Below are positions 24,900-31,848 of a DNA stretch of 50,046 bases, piece by piece; positions within the stretch are counted from its first letter, which is position 1, and each line of letters opens with the position of its first letter. The stretch is from Chryseobacterium gleum. GTDB lineage: Bacteria; Bacteroidota; Bacteroidia; Flavobacteriales_D; Crocinitomicaceae. The translations under genes were made by a program, and so were the position numbers. Under the pieces are notes generated by a model that saw nothing but the letters and a program-made list of their open reading frames with translations, had not been told where the DNA came from and ran no database searches. The stretch lies in the NCBI GenBank assembly GCA_945862165.1, contig CAMAXI010000015.1:1-50046 (forward strand), given 5' to 3'.

Positions 24900-25805
24900 T
24901 CATTTCTTATTCCTCGGATGATACGAAATGATCGCCTCTCGAATAAAACGTTGATCTAAATGCGTATAAATTTCCGTGGTCGTGATGGATTCATGCCCCA
25001 ACATTTCTTGAATGGCACGTAAATTAGCACCTCCCTCAATCAAATGCGTAGCAAATGAATGTCTAAAGGTATGTGGACTCACACTTTTTTTCAAGCCAAT
25101 TGCGATAGCTAAATCTTTTATGATCGTAAAAATCATCACCCGCGTCAATTTTGCACCACGACGGTTTAAAAACACTACATCTTCATTGCCAGGTTTGATA
25201 CTTTGACGGTTACGCGTTTCAGACACATAACATAAAATCTCCTCTTTTACGGATGGACTCGTTGGAACTAATCGCTCCTTATTACCTTTACCGATTACAC
25301 GCATAAAACCTTCCTCCAAGTACAAATCTGAAAAACGGAGGTTAACCAATTCACTTACACGTAATCCACAACTATACAAAGTCTCTAAAATTGCACGGTT
25401 ACGAATTCCTTCATTTTTACTGTAATCAATCGTTTCGATCATTAAATCAATCTCTTCAATCGTCAGTACCTCTGGTAATTTCAACCCTATTTTAGGCAAT
25501 TCTAATAATTCACTTGGATCATCATCGCGTTCATTCTCCAAAATAAGAAATTGAAAAAACTGTTTCACACCAGATATTACACGCGCTTGAGAACGTGCAG
25601 AAAGTCCTAATTCATGCAAAATAAATACAAAACCTTTTAGTTGTTCTAAATCTACTTTGGTTGGATTTTCAAGTTGATGATCCATACAATATTCCATCAA
25701 TTTAGTGACATCTCGTTGATATGCTAGTATAGAATTTTCAGATAAACCCTTTTCAATTTTAAGAAAAGAAACAAAATTCTTAATATAGCGTTCCCAAGTA
25801 TTCAT
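24900..25805 (-). CDS. xerD: Tyrosine recombinase XerD
   Basis: The 301-aa chromosomal Xer recombinase has an N-terminal SAM-like domain (1-100) and a catalytic domain with the complete set of residues: R149 ('CGLRVSELVNL'), K174 ('GKGNKERLVP'), H245 and R248 ('SPHTFRHSFATH'), H271 ('MLGHESITTTEIY') and nucleophile Y280. It resolves chromosome dimers at dif with FtsK. It is divergent from aroQ across only 21 bp. This is the housekeeping recombinase, unlike the three element-borne ones downstream. Confidence 0.95.
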   Translation of the reverse strand: MNTWERYIKNFVSFLKIEKGLSENSILAYQRDVTKLMEYCMDHQLENPTKVDLEQLKGFVFILHELGLSARSQARVISGVKQFFQFLILENERDDDPSELLELPKIGLKLPEVLTIEEIDLMIETIDYSKNEGIRNRAILETLYSCGLRVSELVNLRFSDLYLEEGFMRVIGKGNKERLVPTSPSVKEEILCYVSETRNRQSIKPGNEDVVFLNRRGAKLTRVMIFTIIKDLAIAIGLKKSVSPHTFRHSFATHLIEGGANLRAIQEMLGHESITTTEIYTHLDQRFIREAIISYHPRNKK

Positions 25806-25826
25806 AAAGTTGGTTAATTTTAGCCT

Positions 25827-26243
25827 ATGAAGATAGCAATAGTTAATGGTCCAAACCTAAATTTGGTTGGAAATCGAGAGAAAAGTATCTATGGAGAAGT
25901 TTCCCTATCGGATTATTTAGAAAAATTAGCTTCCAACAGTAGTAATGAACTACTTTTCTTCCAATCAAACATCGAAGGAGAATTAATCGATTTTTTACAA
26001 AACACCGAAGTGGATGGATTTATCTTAAACGCTGGCGGATACACACATACCAGTGTTGCATTACGCGATTGTGTAGCGGGAATAAATACTCCAGTAGTTG
26101 AAGTGCATATTTCTAACATCACTTCACGTGAATCATTTCGACATAATTCTCTTCTTTCTCCCGTGTGCGCAGGTTGTATTCTTGGCTTTGGATTAACTGG
26201 ATATGAACTAGCTATTAACTATTTTGAGAGTAAATTAAAATAA
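25827..26243 (+). CDS. aroQ: 3-dehydroquinate dehydratase, type II
   Basis: The 138-aa type II dehydroquinase carries out the third step of the shikimate pathway. Signatures are 'IVNGPNLNLVGNREKSIYG' (catalytic Tyr and Arg loop), 'FFQSNIEGELIDFL', 'LNAGGYTHTSVALRD' and 'PVVEVHISNITSRESFRHNS' (catalytic His). It forms dodecamers in characterised cases. It is the last core gene before the tRNA-Lys integration site, with 137 bp between the aroQ stop and the tRNA 5' end. Confidence 0.95.
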   Translation: MKIAIVNGPNLNLVGNREKSIYGEVSLSDYLEKLASNSSNELLFFQSNIEGELIDFLQNTEVDGFILNAGGYTHTSVALRDCVAGINTPVVEVHISNITSRESFRHNSLLSPVCAGCILGFGLTGYELAINYFESKLK

Positions 26244-26320
26244 TTTAAAGTTTACAACTTTGTTTTTCAATAAGTTAAATTTAAACCTGTAAATAATTTT
26301 GAAAATATTTAAAAAAAGAC

Positions 26321-26350
26321 TTGCAGAAACGAATATTGGTCTTAACTTTG
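26321..26350 (+). promoter_or_regulatory. Promoter of tRNA-Lys
   Basis: TTG (26321-26323), 19 nt, TAACTTTG (26343-26350), followed by CACTC. This is the same arrangement as the tRNA-Arg promoter. Confidence 0.85.
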
Positions 26351-26380
26351 CACTCGTCTAACAAAAACAGACAAACATAA

Positions 26381-26453
26381 GATTCCGTAGCTCAGCTGGT
26401 AGAGCAATACACTTTTAATGTATGGGTCCTGGGTTCGAATCCCAGCGGGATCA
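26381..26453 (+). tRNA. tRNA-Lys (anticodon TTT)
   Basis: Acceptor GATTCCG/CGGGATC, D arm GCTC AGCTGGTA GAGC, anticodon stem ATACA/TGTAT with loop CTTTTAA (anticodon TTT), variable GGGTC, T stem CTGGG/CCCAG with loop TTCGAAT, discriminator A. The 3' end (26439-26454) is repeated exactly at 38655-38670 and marks the insertion site of a 12.2-kb element. Confidence 0.97.
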
Positions 26454-26454
26454 C
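26439..26454 (+). other. attL of integrated element 1
   Basis: ATCCCAGCGGGATCAC covers the tRNA-Lys T-stem end, acceptor strand and discriminator. The same 16 bases occur at 38655-38670. The bases outside the repeat differ on both sides (A/G before, C/T after). Confidence 0.88.
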
Positions 26455-26489
26455 CAAAGTAACTAAAAATCAATGAGTTACGGTCTTAA

Positions 26490-26508
26490 TTGACAAAAAC
26501 GTTGACAA
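26490..26508 (+). repeat. Left arm-type repeat of element 1
   Basis: TTGACAAAAACGTTGACAA, itself two TTGACAA half-sites. One mismatch to the copy at 38499-38517, same orientation. Confidence 0.75.
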
Positions 26509-26537
26509 AAGGTCTTGAGAAATCAAGACCTTTTTTG
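26505..26537 (+). terminator. Hairpin terminator after attL
   Basis: AAAAGGTCTTGA / TCAAGACCTTTT with a GAAA-type loop and a following T run. It would stop tRNA-Lys transcription entering the element. Confidence 0.75.
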
Positions 26538-26539
26538 TT

Positions 26540-26883
26540 GTTAATAACTTTCACATAATCAAGCATCATAAATAAGATAGATTAATCAAGGGGTATACCA
26601 AATGATAGAATATTGAAATTGATTTATTGGTGAACCTAATAAAATATTAAACCATAATGGTGTATTTTTAAAAATGACCTGATAGACTATGCTTCTATTG
26701 ATGTATTAAGGATTAAAAAAAACAATCGGCATAAAGGAATTAATAAAATGATTTTTATAAAATTCGAGAATCAATTTCAAATATATTTTATCAATAGATA
26801 AATTCTACTAAATCCTTAGTTTTATTATAGTATATTCTCTAAAATATTATTTTTCATAGAAAACATTCATAAAGTTTAAATAC
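26540..26883. other. Gene-free AT-rich stretch in element 1
   Basis: 340 bp with no frame of note, no clear repeats and scattered stops in all frames. I see nothing definable here. Confidence 0.5.
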
Positions 26884-27099
26884 TTACCTAATTAACATAT
26901 CTAAATCAACTTCTAAAGCAGAAGCAATGTGCTTTAATGCCCAAATCGTTGGATTTAATTTCCCGTTCTCAATTCTTTGTATCGTGCTTTTGGCAAAGTT
27001 GAGATTATCAGCTAGTTCTTGCTGACTGTACGATTTTGAAATCCTTAATTTCCGAACATTATCGCCTAACAAAACGAGAAATTTCGTTTTTTCATCCAT
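26884..27099 (-). CDS. XRE-family HTH regulator
   Basis: The 71-aa protein consists almost wholly of a Cro/C1-type HTH: 'LGDNVRKLRISKSYSQQELADNLNFAKSTIQRIENGKLNPTIWALKHIASALEVDLDMLI'. It is a single-domain repressor candidate. It is divergent from the cargo genes. The 176-bp gap holds a 28-bp imperfect palindrome that could be its operator, so it may control both directions, keeping element genes off. Confidence 0.9.
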   Translation of the reverse strand: MDEKTKFLVLLGDNVRKLRISKSYSQQELADNLNFAKSTIQRIENGKLNPTIWALKHIASALEVDLDMLIR

Positions 27100-27127
27100 A
27101 CATCAAAAGAAACATAAAATTCAGTCC

Positions 27128-27155
27128 ATTTTGGTAGCGTATCCGCTGTCAAAAT
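27128..27155. promoter_or_regulatory. Operator candidate (imperfect palindrome) for the XRE repressor
   Basis: Arms ATTTTGGTAGCG (27128-27139) and CGCTGTCAAAAT (27144-27155) match as an inverted repeat at 10 of 12 positions, with a TATC spacer. It lies 29 bp upstream of the XRE start. Confidence 0.5.
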
Positions 27156-27167
27156 GAATTATTTAAT

Positions 27168-27175
27168 TATCTTTG
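27168..27175 (+). promoter_or_regulatory. Possible -7 box for the cargo operon
   Basis: TATCTTTG fits TAnnTTTG and lies 13 bp past the operator candidate. No good TTG is found at the expected -33 distance, so the call is weak. Confidence 0.3.
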
Positions 27176-27275
27176 AGAATAATTTTTTATAAAATAAATT
27201 AAAAACATGTACTTAATAGGTTTATTATGAGATGTTTTAATTCAAATTAGTTGTAACCGATAAAATAAAATAAAA

Positions 27276-27626
27276 ATGAAAAAAGTAATTTTAGTAGGAG
27301 TTGTTTCTTTAGCATTGTTGAATAGTTGTTCAGTGCAACAATTTCATGTTAATTCTGAAGTTAAAGATTTTGATAATGGGGGAAGAGTTTTTGGAGAAAA
27401 AACTTCTCATTTAGAAAAAGAAAAAGATTATACAAAAGCAGGAACTCTATTTGTTTTAGGCATTAATACTTTGAATGATGCAAAAGTAAAGGAAATGGCA
27501 AAAAAAATTAACGCAGAAAAATACACTATAGAAACAAAAAATAATTTATTAAGTCTTTTGGTAAACAGTGCTACAGGTGGGATTGTTGATTATAAAGTAA
27601 TTAAAGTGATTAAACGTAACAAATAA
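27276..27626 (+). CDS. Small lipoprotein, possibly Bor-like
   Basis: The 116-aa lipoprotein has signal MKKVILVGVVSLALLNSC (Cys18). The mature part has 'SVQQFHVNSE', 'GTLFVLGINTLNDAKVKEMA', 'INAEKYTIETKNNLLSLLVNSATGGIVDYKVIKV'. The order resembles phage lambda Bor: Cys-x-QQ-F-V, a 'FFVSGI' strand, a helix, 'v.kte....NgllgfiT.Giy.p...kV'. Bor is a lysogenic-conversion lipoprotein linked to serum survival. The likeness is by eye, so function is an inference. First gene of a run of five plus-strand genes. Confidence 0.6.
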   Translation: MKKVILVGVVSLALLNSCSVQQFHVNSEVKDFDNGGRVFGEKTSHLEKEKDYTKAGTLFVLGINTLNDAKVKEMAKKINAEKYTIETKNNLLSLLVNSATGGIVDYKVIKVIKRNK

Positions 27627-27639
27627 AAACAGAATAAAT

Positions 27640-27858
27640 ATGAAAAAAGTAGTTTTAGTAGGAGCACTTGCTCTTTTGGGTTTAGTTTCTTGTAAGAAAA
27701 ATTACACGTGTGAGTGTTCAAAATATGACACTAATACGTTAGAGTCTATTTCGGGAACAGAAGAAAAAGTTACAATCAAAAGTACTTCTAAAGAAAAAGC
27801 AAATGAAGATTGTTTAGCAAAAGGAATTTCAGAGGATAAAGGATGTATTATTAATTAA
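27640..27858 (+). CDS. Small Cys-rich lipoprotein, unknown
   Basis: The 72-aa protein has signal MKKVVLVGALALLGLVSC (Cys18), nearly the same as the preceding lipoprotein's signal. The mature part begins KKNYTCECSKYDTNT and ends 'EDCLAKGISEDKGCIIN', with four cysteines that could form two disulfides. I do not recognise it. It is 13 bp after the Bor-like gene and ends 1 bp before the next start, so it is co-transcribed. Confidence 0.65.
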   Translation: MKKVVLVGALALLGLVSCKKNYTCECSKYDTNTLESISGTEEKVTIKSTSKEKANEDCLAKGISEDKGCIIN

Positions 27859-27859
27859 G

Positions 27860-28417
27860 ATGTTTTATTATTGGACTTTTTCCAAAATTATCCCCTACAT
27901 AGTTTCAATTGTAGGGGGTATTTTTTTATCATACTTACTTTCAAAATCAACAAGCAAGATTAGGATTATACGATTTTTTATTTGGCTAATTCCATTAGTA
28001 ATTTATTTCATTTTCAATCCTGTTTATGAAGATGATTTTTCGAATAATTACAGAGAAATTCATTTAAAAAAAGAATTAGTCTCTTCTAATGAGAATCAAT
28101 TAATTGTAATTACAATACCAAATTGTCTTTTTTGTTTTGAATCTATTAAAACAATAAAAGAAATTAAAAAACGAGTTCCAACATTGAATGTAAAATACAT
28201 TGTTTGTAGTAAAGATAGTTCTTCTATAGATTTATACAAAAAAGAAATAGATGGTTCTTTTCAAATCTCTAATTGTCAAAATCCAAAAGAATGGGGCGGA
28301 ATTTGCCAAGGAAAATTTCCGAGTTACTTATTAATAGCCAATAAATCTAATCGTATTTGGAGTAATGATAATTTTGGTACATTTGTTAAAGATGAAATAG
28401 AGGAAATTTTTGATTAA
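27860..28417 (+). CDS. Membrane-anchored thioredoxin-fold protein
   Basis: The 185-aa protein has two hydrophobic segments (about 8-28 and 36-53) followed by a thioredoxin-like domain. The domain has 'LIVITIPNCLFCFESIKTI' with CLFC (C89, C92) after the first strand, and 'GKFPSYLLIANKS' with the expected cis-proline context. Two extra Cys (C139, C149 region) flank 'QNPKEWGGI'. It could oxidise or isomerise disulfides, perhaps of the Cys-rich lipoprotein encoded 1 bp upstream. Not close to DsbA or ResA by motif. Confidence 0.65.
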   Translation: MFYYWTFSKIIPYIVSIVGGIFLSYLLSKSTSKIRIIRFFIWLIPLVIYFIFNPVYEDDFSNNYREIHLKKELVSSNENQLIVITIPNCLFCFESIKTIKEIKKRVPTLNVKYIVCSKDSSSIDLYKKEIDGSFQISNCQNPKEWGGICQGKFPSYLLIANKSNRIWSNDNFGTFVKDEIEEIFD

Positions 28418-28512
28418 TGAAATATATTGTCTAAATTTTCATAACAATAGTTTTTTATATAATCGTAATTTTATTCAAAAGTTATGATTTTAAAATCAAA
28501 GTACTAAATACA

Positions 28513-28785
28513 ATGACAATAGAGGGAATTAAAACATTCATAGAAAAACATCCTTCAATAAAATTTAATGAAATAATTGAGGTTCTATTAATTAATGGTG
28601 AAATATTAGTGGGTTTTTTTGGCTTGCAAGAATCAAAAAATGAACTACTTAATAAATGGGTATTCACAAATATTTTTAATGAAAAACAAACATTGCTTAA
28701 CGGAGAAGATATTCTGAAAATAAATTTTTGTCGTGATGGAGAAATTATTAAAGATGATGATGTTGAGATAAAATACAATAGATAA
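28513..28785 (+). CDS. Hypothetical protein, 90 aa
   Basis: Not recognised. It is a small acidic soluble protein: an N-terminal amphipathic helix (MTIEGIKTFIEKHPSIKFNE), strands 'IIEVLLINGEILVGFFGLQE' and 'KWVFTNIFNEKQ', and an acidic end 'GEIIKDDDVEIKYNR'. It lies 5 bp before the HEPN-like gene and is probably translated with it. The opposite-strand frame is Ser-rich and looks like a shadow. Confidence 0.55.
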   Translation: MTIEGIKTFIEKHPSIKFNEIIEVLLINGEILVGFFGLQESKNELLNKWVFTNIFNEKQTLLNGEDILKINFCRDGEIIKDDDVEIKYNR

Positions 28786-28790
28786 TAAAA

Positions 28791-29747
28791 ATGGACAATT
28801 TCACATTAAATAATAATAATCCCGAAATAGAATTTGATTTAAATTCTGATGAAAGTTACCTTTTACTTAAAAGTGTATGTGTAATTCCAAACAAAGATTA
28901 TATTAATCAAAGTGAGGACTTAATTAAAAAGTTTGAACTTACAGCAGAGTTTAAATATATTGTTTATGACGACCCTGAAGGTCGCTATGTTGACGATATT
29001 ACAAAGGAACTCCCAATACAGTTTTCCATTGACTTAAACCAATTACAACCTTTTGTTGATTTGAATGAGTTAATCCAAAATGAAACAATAATTTTCGGAA
29101 GGTATCCTAAAGGGAAACCTTATCAAAAATTGAAATTAAAATTAAATGATTTTGATGGACTTAATAATGATTACTCATTACAATTCTACATTGAAAAATT
29201 TAAAATAAATGATTCTGTTGACAGGTTAATAAAAAACTATTGCAACGCAAGGAGAAGTTGGGAAGTTTGGTGTTATCTCTCAGGATTTGATAATGAATTT
29301 AATATATCAAAAAAAGAAGTTCGACAAACCGTCGATGTCAACCCTCTCTTTTTTCACCTTCGTTATTTATCTATGAAAGACTACTATATAGAACTCTATA
29401 AAATAGTTAAAGAATCTCAAAATAATAAGGACAACCTCTATAATCTATTACAAAAACGAATCAAATCAAACCCGAAAAATATTGTTGAAATTGAAAGTGC
29501 ATTGAATGGCCTTTTTGAAATATGGGATACAATTAAATATGTCTGTGATATTCGTGATAAATTTTATACTCACCTTGATAAAGATTTTAAAGAATATACA
29601 GCATCCAAAATTAATATTCTTTCCACAAATAAACTTTTTGAAAAAATAGAAAAAGGAATTATATCATTAACCTCTTTGGAAGAATTAAATGAGAATTTAA
29701 ATCAAATTAATTCAAGAGAAGATTATGATATTTATTTTAAAGGATAA
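28791..29747 (+). CDS. HEPN-like protein with an N-terminal beta domain
   Basis: The 318-aa protein's N-terminal 140 residues are beta-rich and acidic, with no family I know. The C-terminal half is helical and contains 'YVCDIRDKFYTHLDKDF' (about 250-266), an R-x5-H motif (R255, H261) as in HEPN RNases of the AbiU2 type, where '(I)R(D/N)K..AHLD' is typical. An 'RRSWEVWCYLSG' helix precedes it. HEPN proteins often cut RNA in phage defence or toxin-antitoxin pairs, and the 90-aa gene just upstream would be the natural partner. This is inference from one motif. Confidence 0.55.
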   Translation: MDNFTLNNNNPEIEFDLNSDESYLLLKSVCVIPNKDYINQSEDLIKKFELTAEFKYIVYDDPEGRYVDDITKELPIQFSIDLNQLQPFVDLNELIQNETIIFGRYPKGKPYQKLKLKLNDFDGLNNDYSLQFYIEKFKINDSVDRLIKNYCNARRSWEVWCYLSGFDNEFNISKKEVRQTVDVNPLFFHLRYLSMKDYYIELYKIVKESQNNKDNLYNLLQKRIKSNPKNIVEIESALNGLFEIWDTIKYVCDIRDKFYTHLDKDFKEYTASKINILSTNKLFEKIEKGIISLTSLEELNENLNQINSREDYDIYFKG

Positions 29748-30178
29748 TCTTTACTTTATTGTTTAATCTTGTTTTCCCTGTATAAATATTGGTTTAATAT
29801 ATCTTACGATTTTAGTCTAAAAATTCCACCTAAAAGTTAAATGTTTAACGGTACATTTTTTTGTTACGGTTACAACCATCTCTAATCTATATTCTGAATA
29901 CTATTTTATTATTCTATAAAAAATATTTTCTCACGTATAGTAAAATAATGTTACCGTAACAGATGTAACAATTACATTTAAAAAAAATGTTTTTCAGGTT
30001 GTTAAGTGTGTTTCAACCTAATTTACTTTGTTACAACGTTAGAAAATAGTGAATTTATTCACATTTAAATATTTAAAAATACAACGTTTCGCTATTGTTA
30101 TACAATCTTATACAAATTATGTATGACACTGTATATCAATACACATACATTTACTTAAATTATTAAAAAAGTAACCTT
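29748..30178. promoter_or_regulatory. Repeat-rich gene-free gap: origin or control region candidate of element 1
   Basis: This 431-bp, very AT-rich stretch carries copies of a TGTTAC-based motif in both orientations: TGTTACGGTTA (29862-29872), TTACCGTAACA (29951-29961), ATGTAACA (29963-29970) and TGTTACAACG (30029-30038). It also has a direct TTATACAA pair at 30098-30105 and 30108-30115. The spacing and AT content suit an iteron-type origin or regulator sites. No frame is present. Confidence 0.45.
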
Positions 30179-30520
30179 ATGAAACGTGATTTATTAACTA
30201 ATGAACCATTTGAGCCTACTCGCTCAACAATGAATTTTATAAATTCATCTAATCGAATAAAGTATTACAACCTGAAAGCAAAGCAGGAACGTGAAGCCAT
30301 CGCTTATATTCAAAAACCATTAATCAGAAATAAAAGAATACTTGATTCTATAATGAAGGACAAGGAAGTATTCCTCGTCCACCCTGAATACTTAAAAGGT
30401 TGTCAATTTGACTTCAATGTTTTATCGTCTTTAGTTAAATATAACGGAGAAAATAAGACAGCGATTTTTGAATATATTATTTTGAGAGAAAATGATAAAA
30501 TAAAAATAGTAAAACAATGA
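30179..30520 (+). CDS. Hypothetical basic protein, 113 aa
   Basis: Not recognised. The first half is basic and helical ('NRIKYYNLKAKQEREAIAYIQKPLIRNKR'). The second half is strand-rich and ends 'KTAIFEYIILRENDKIKIVKQ'. It follows the repeat-rich gap and overlaps the next start by ATGA (30517-30520), so it opens a small operon of four genes ending in the serine recombinase. It could be a small nucleic-acid-binding protein, but no motif proves it. Confidence 0.55.
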   Translation: MKRDLLTNEPFEPTRSTMNFINSSNRIKYYNLKAKQEREAIAYIQKPLIRNKRILDSIMKDKEVFLVHPEYLKGCQFDFNVLSSLVKYNGENKTAIFEYIILRENDKIKIVKQ

Positions 30521-30735
30521 TATTACCTGTTGATTTTACTAGTGTTAAGATGTTTGATAAATTCCCTCATCAATTAAAAATCGAAAATGAAATACTTATT
30601 ATGAAAAATCGAAAATTAACCTATGGATTGATAATAGCCTCATTGGTTATGATTACAGTTACAATCTATTCTATCAAAAAAACAAAAAATATAATTAAAA
30701 ATGGAAAAAAAGACAATCCTACAATCAGCGCCTAA
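30517..30735 (+). CDS. Small single-pass membrane protein, 72 aa
   Basis: One transmembrane segment (TYGLIIASLVMITVTIYSI, about 35-53) is followed by a very basic tail (KKTKNIIKNGKKDN). Not recognised. The start overlaps the upstream stop (ATGA) and its 3' end overlaps the next gene by 35 bp, a compact phage-like packing. Confidence 0.5.
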   Translation: MILPVDFTSVKMFDKFPHQLKIENEILIMKNRKLTYGLIIASLVMITVTIYSIKKTKNIIKNGKKDNPTISA

Positions 30736-30898
30736 AATAATGAGTAAGAATGAACTATTGACTTCATTTTTAGAAAGTAAAAAAACACTCTACATTTCTT
30801 TAGGGGTCGCTACATTTATATTTCTACCTTTTATCATTAGGAAAACGTCTCAAATTATTGATGCTTTCAAGGAATTTTCAACTACTCTGAAAAATTAA
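30701..30898 (+). CDS. Small single-pass membrane protein, 65 aa
   Basis: The central transmembrane segment is 'LYISLGVATFIFLPFII' (about 30-47) with basic residues after it. The start could also be the internal Met14 (MSKNELLTS, at 30740), which would remove the overlap with the previous gene. Unknown function; a phage-type small membrane protein is one option. Confidence 0.45.
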   Translation: MEKKTILQSAPKIMSKNELLTSFLESKKTLYISLGVATFIFLPFIIRKTSQIIDAFKEFSTTLKN

Positions 30899-30900
30899 TT

Positions 30901-31455
30901 ATGGAAAATAGAAAAATACGAGTAGCCTTATATTCAAGGGTAAGCACAAATAAACAGACGAATGCTAATCAGATACATCGTTTAGTTGACTATGCAAATC
31001 AAAAAGGGTTTGAATTTGATTTATACGAAGAGGTGGAAAGTTCACGAAAGACAAGACCTGTAAAACAAGACCTCTTGAAAAAATTAAGAAATGGAGAATA
31101 TGATTCTGTAATAGTTTATAAACTTGACCGATGGGCAAGGTCGTCAACTGAATTAATTCTTGAGATACAAGAACTTTTAGATAAGAAAATAGGTTTTTTT
31201 TCGGTGTCTGATAATTTGGACTTTAATAGTTCAATGGGAAAGTTGCATTTTCACATACTATCAGCATTTGCTGAATTTGAACGAAACTTAATTTCTGAGC
31301 GAACCAAAGAAGGCTTGGCTCGTGTCAAGATTCAGGGAATAAAAAAACTTGGCAGACCTAAAGGAAGTAAGGATAGTAAACCTCGACCAAAATCAGGTTA
31401 CTATGTAAGAGAAGCGAATAAAAGAAAAGATAAAAAAAACAGTAAAGGAGAGTAA
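30901..31455 (+). CDS. Serine recombinase (resolvase/invertase family) with an AT-hook-like tail
   Basis: In this 184-aa protein the N-terminal catalytic domain has 'VALYSRVSTNKQT' (nucleophile S15, following the Y-x-R-V-S pattern), 'VIVYKLDRWARS' (D-R-x-x-R active site) and 'HILSAFAEFERNLISERTKEGL' (E-helix). In place of the usual resolvase HTH, the C-terminus has 'KLGRPKGSKDSKPRPKSG' with a GRPKG core like an AT-hook, then a basic tail. Such short-tailed serine recombinases can work in plasmid or element resolution. It sits 2 bp after the membrane protein gene. Confidence 0.88.
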   Translation: MENRKIRVALYSRVSTNKQTNANQIHRLVDYANQKGFEFDLYEEVESSRKTRPVKQDLLKKLRNGEYDSVIVYKLDRWARSSTELILEIQELLDKKIGFFSVSDNLDFNSSMGKLHFHILSAFAEFERNLISERTKEGLARVKIQGIKKLGRPKGSKDSKPRPKSGYYVREANKRKDKKNSKGE

Positions 31456-31588
31456 TAAGTTTCAATGTAGCAAAAAATACTCCCCCAAACAATTCAGGTG
31501 CTCCAAAAGTCCCATTTTCAACCCTCAACCTCCCCTGTATTTACATAGTCAAATAATCGAACGTTTATTTGGTGCAAAAATATTACCT

Positions 31589-31792
31589 ATGAAAGACCAA
31601 AAACAAATTGATGAAGAAATTGATAATGCCATCAATATCTTTAAAAGAAAAAAGAGATTGTCTAAAAAACGAATTAATTTCTACAGAGCGATTTTAATAT
31701 TACTATATAGTGTTGAATTTGAGAAGGAGTTTAAATTCTATTTAAGGCTAATGGGAAGAAAGGTAAATTCGATTGATGTTAAAATTGACTAA
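31589..31792 (+). CDS. Small basic hypothetical protein, 67 aa
   Basis: Not recognised. It is highly charged and helical: 'DEEIDNAINIFKRKKRLSKKRINFYRAILILLYSVEFEKEFKFYLRLMG'. It is separated from the serine recombinase by 133 bp and followed by a strong bidirectional terminator. Confidence 0.45.
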   Translation: MKDQKQIDEEIDNAINIFKRKKRLSKKRINFYRAILILLYSVEFEKEFKFYLRLMGRKVNSIDVKID

Positions 31793-31799
31793 TAAAAAA

Positions 31800-31840
31800 A
31801 TAAAGTTCTCTATCTATAAAAAAGGATAGAGAACTTTTCA
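31800..31840. terminator. Bidirectional terminator between convergent blocks of element 1
   Basis: AAAGTTCTCTATC and GATAGAGAACTTT form a 13-bp stem around about 9 nt, with A and T runs outside. It lies between the plus-strand genes and the stop of the polymerase-helicase gene. Confidence 0.88.
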
Positions 31841-31848
31841 ATGATTCA

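Noticed and set aside
26461-26540. The paired TTGACA motifs near attL as a sigma-70 promoter
   Set aside because: Bacteroidota promoters do not use TTGACA/TATAAT, and the same 19 bp recurs at the other end of the element, which fits a recombination site better.
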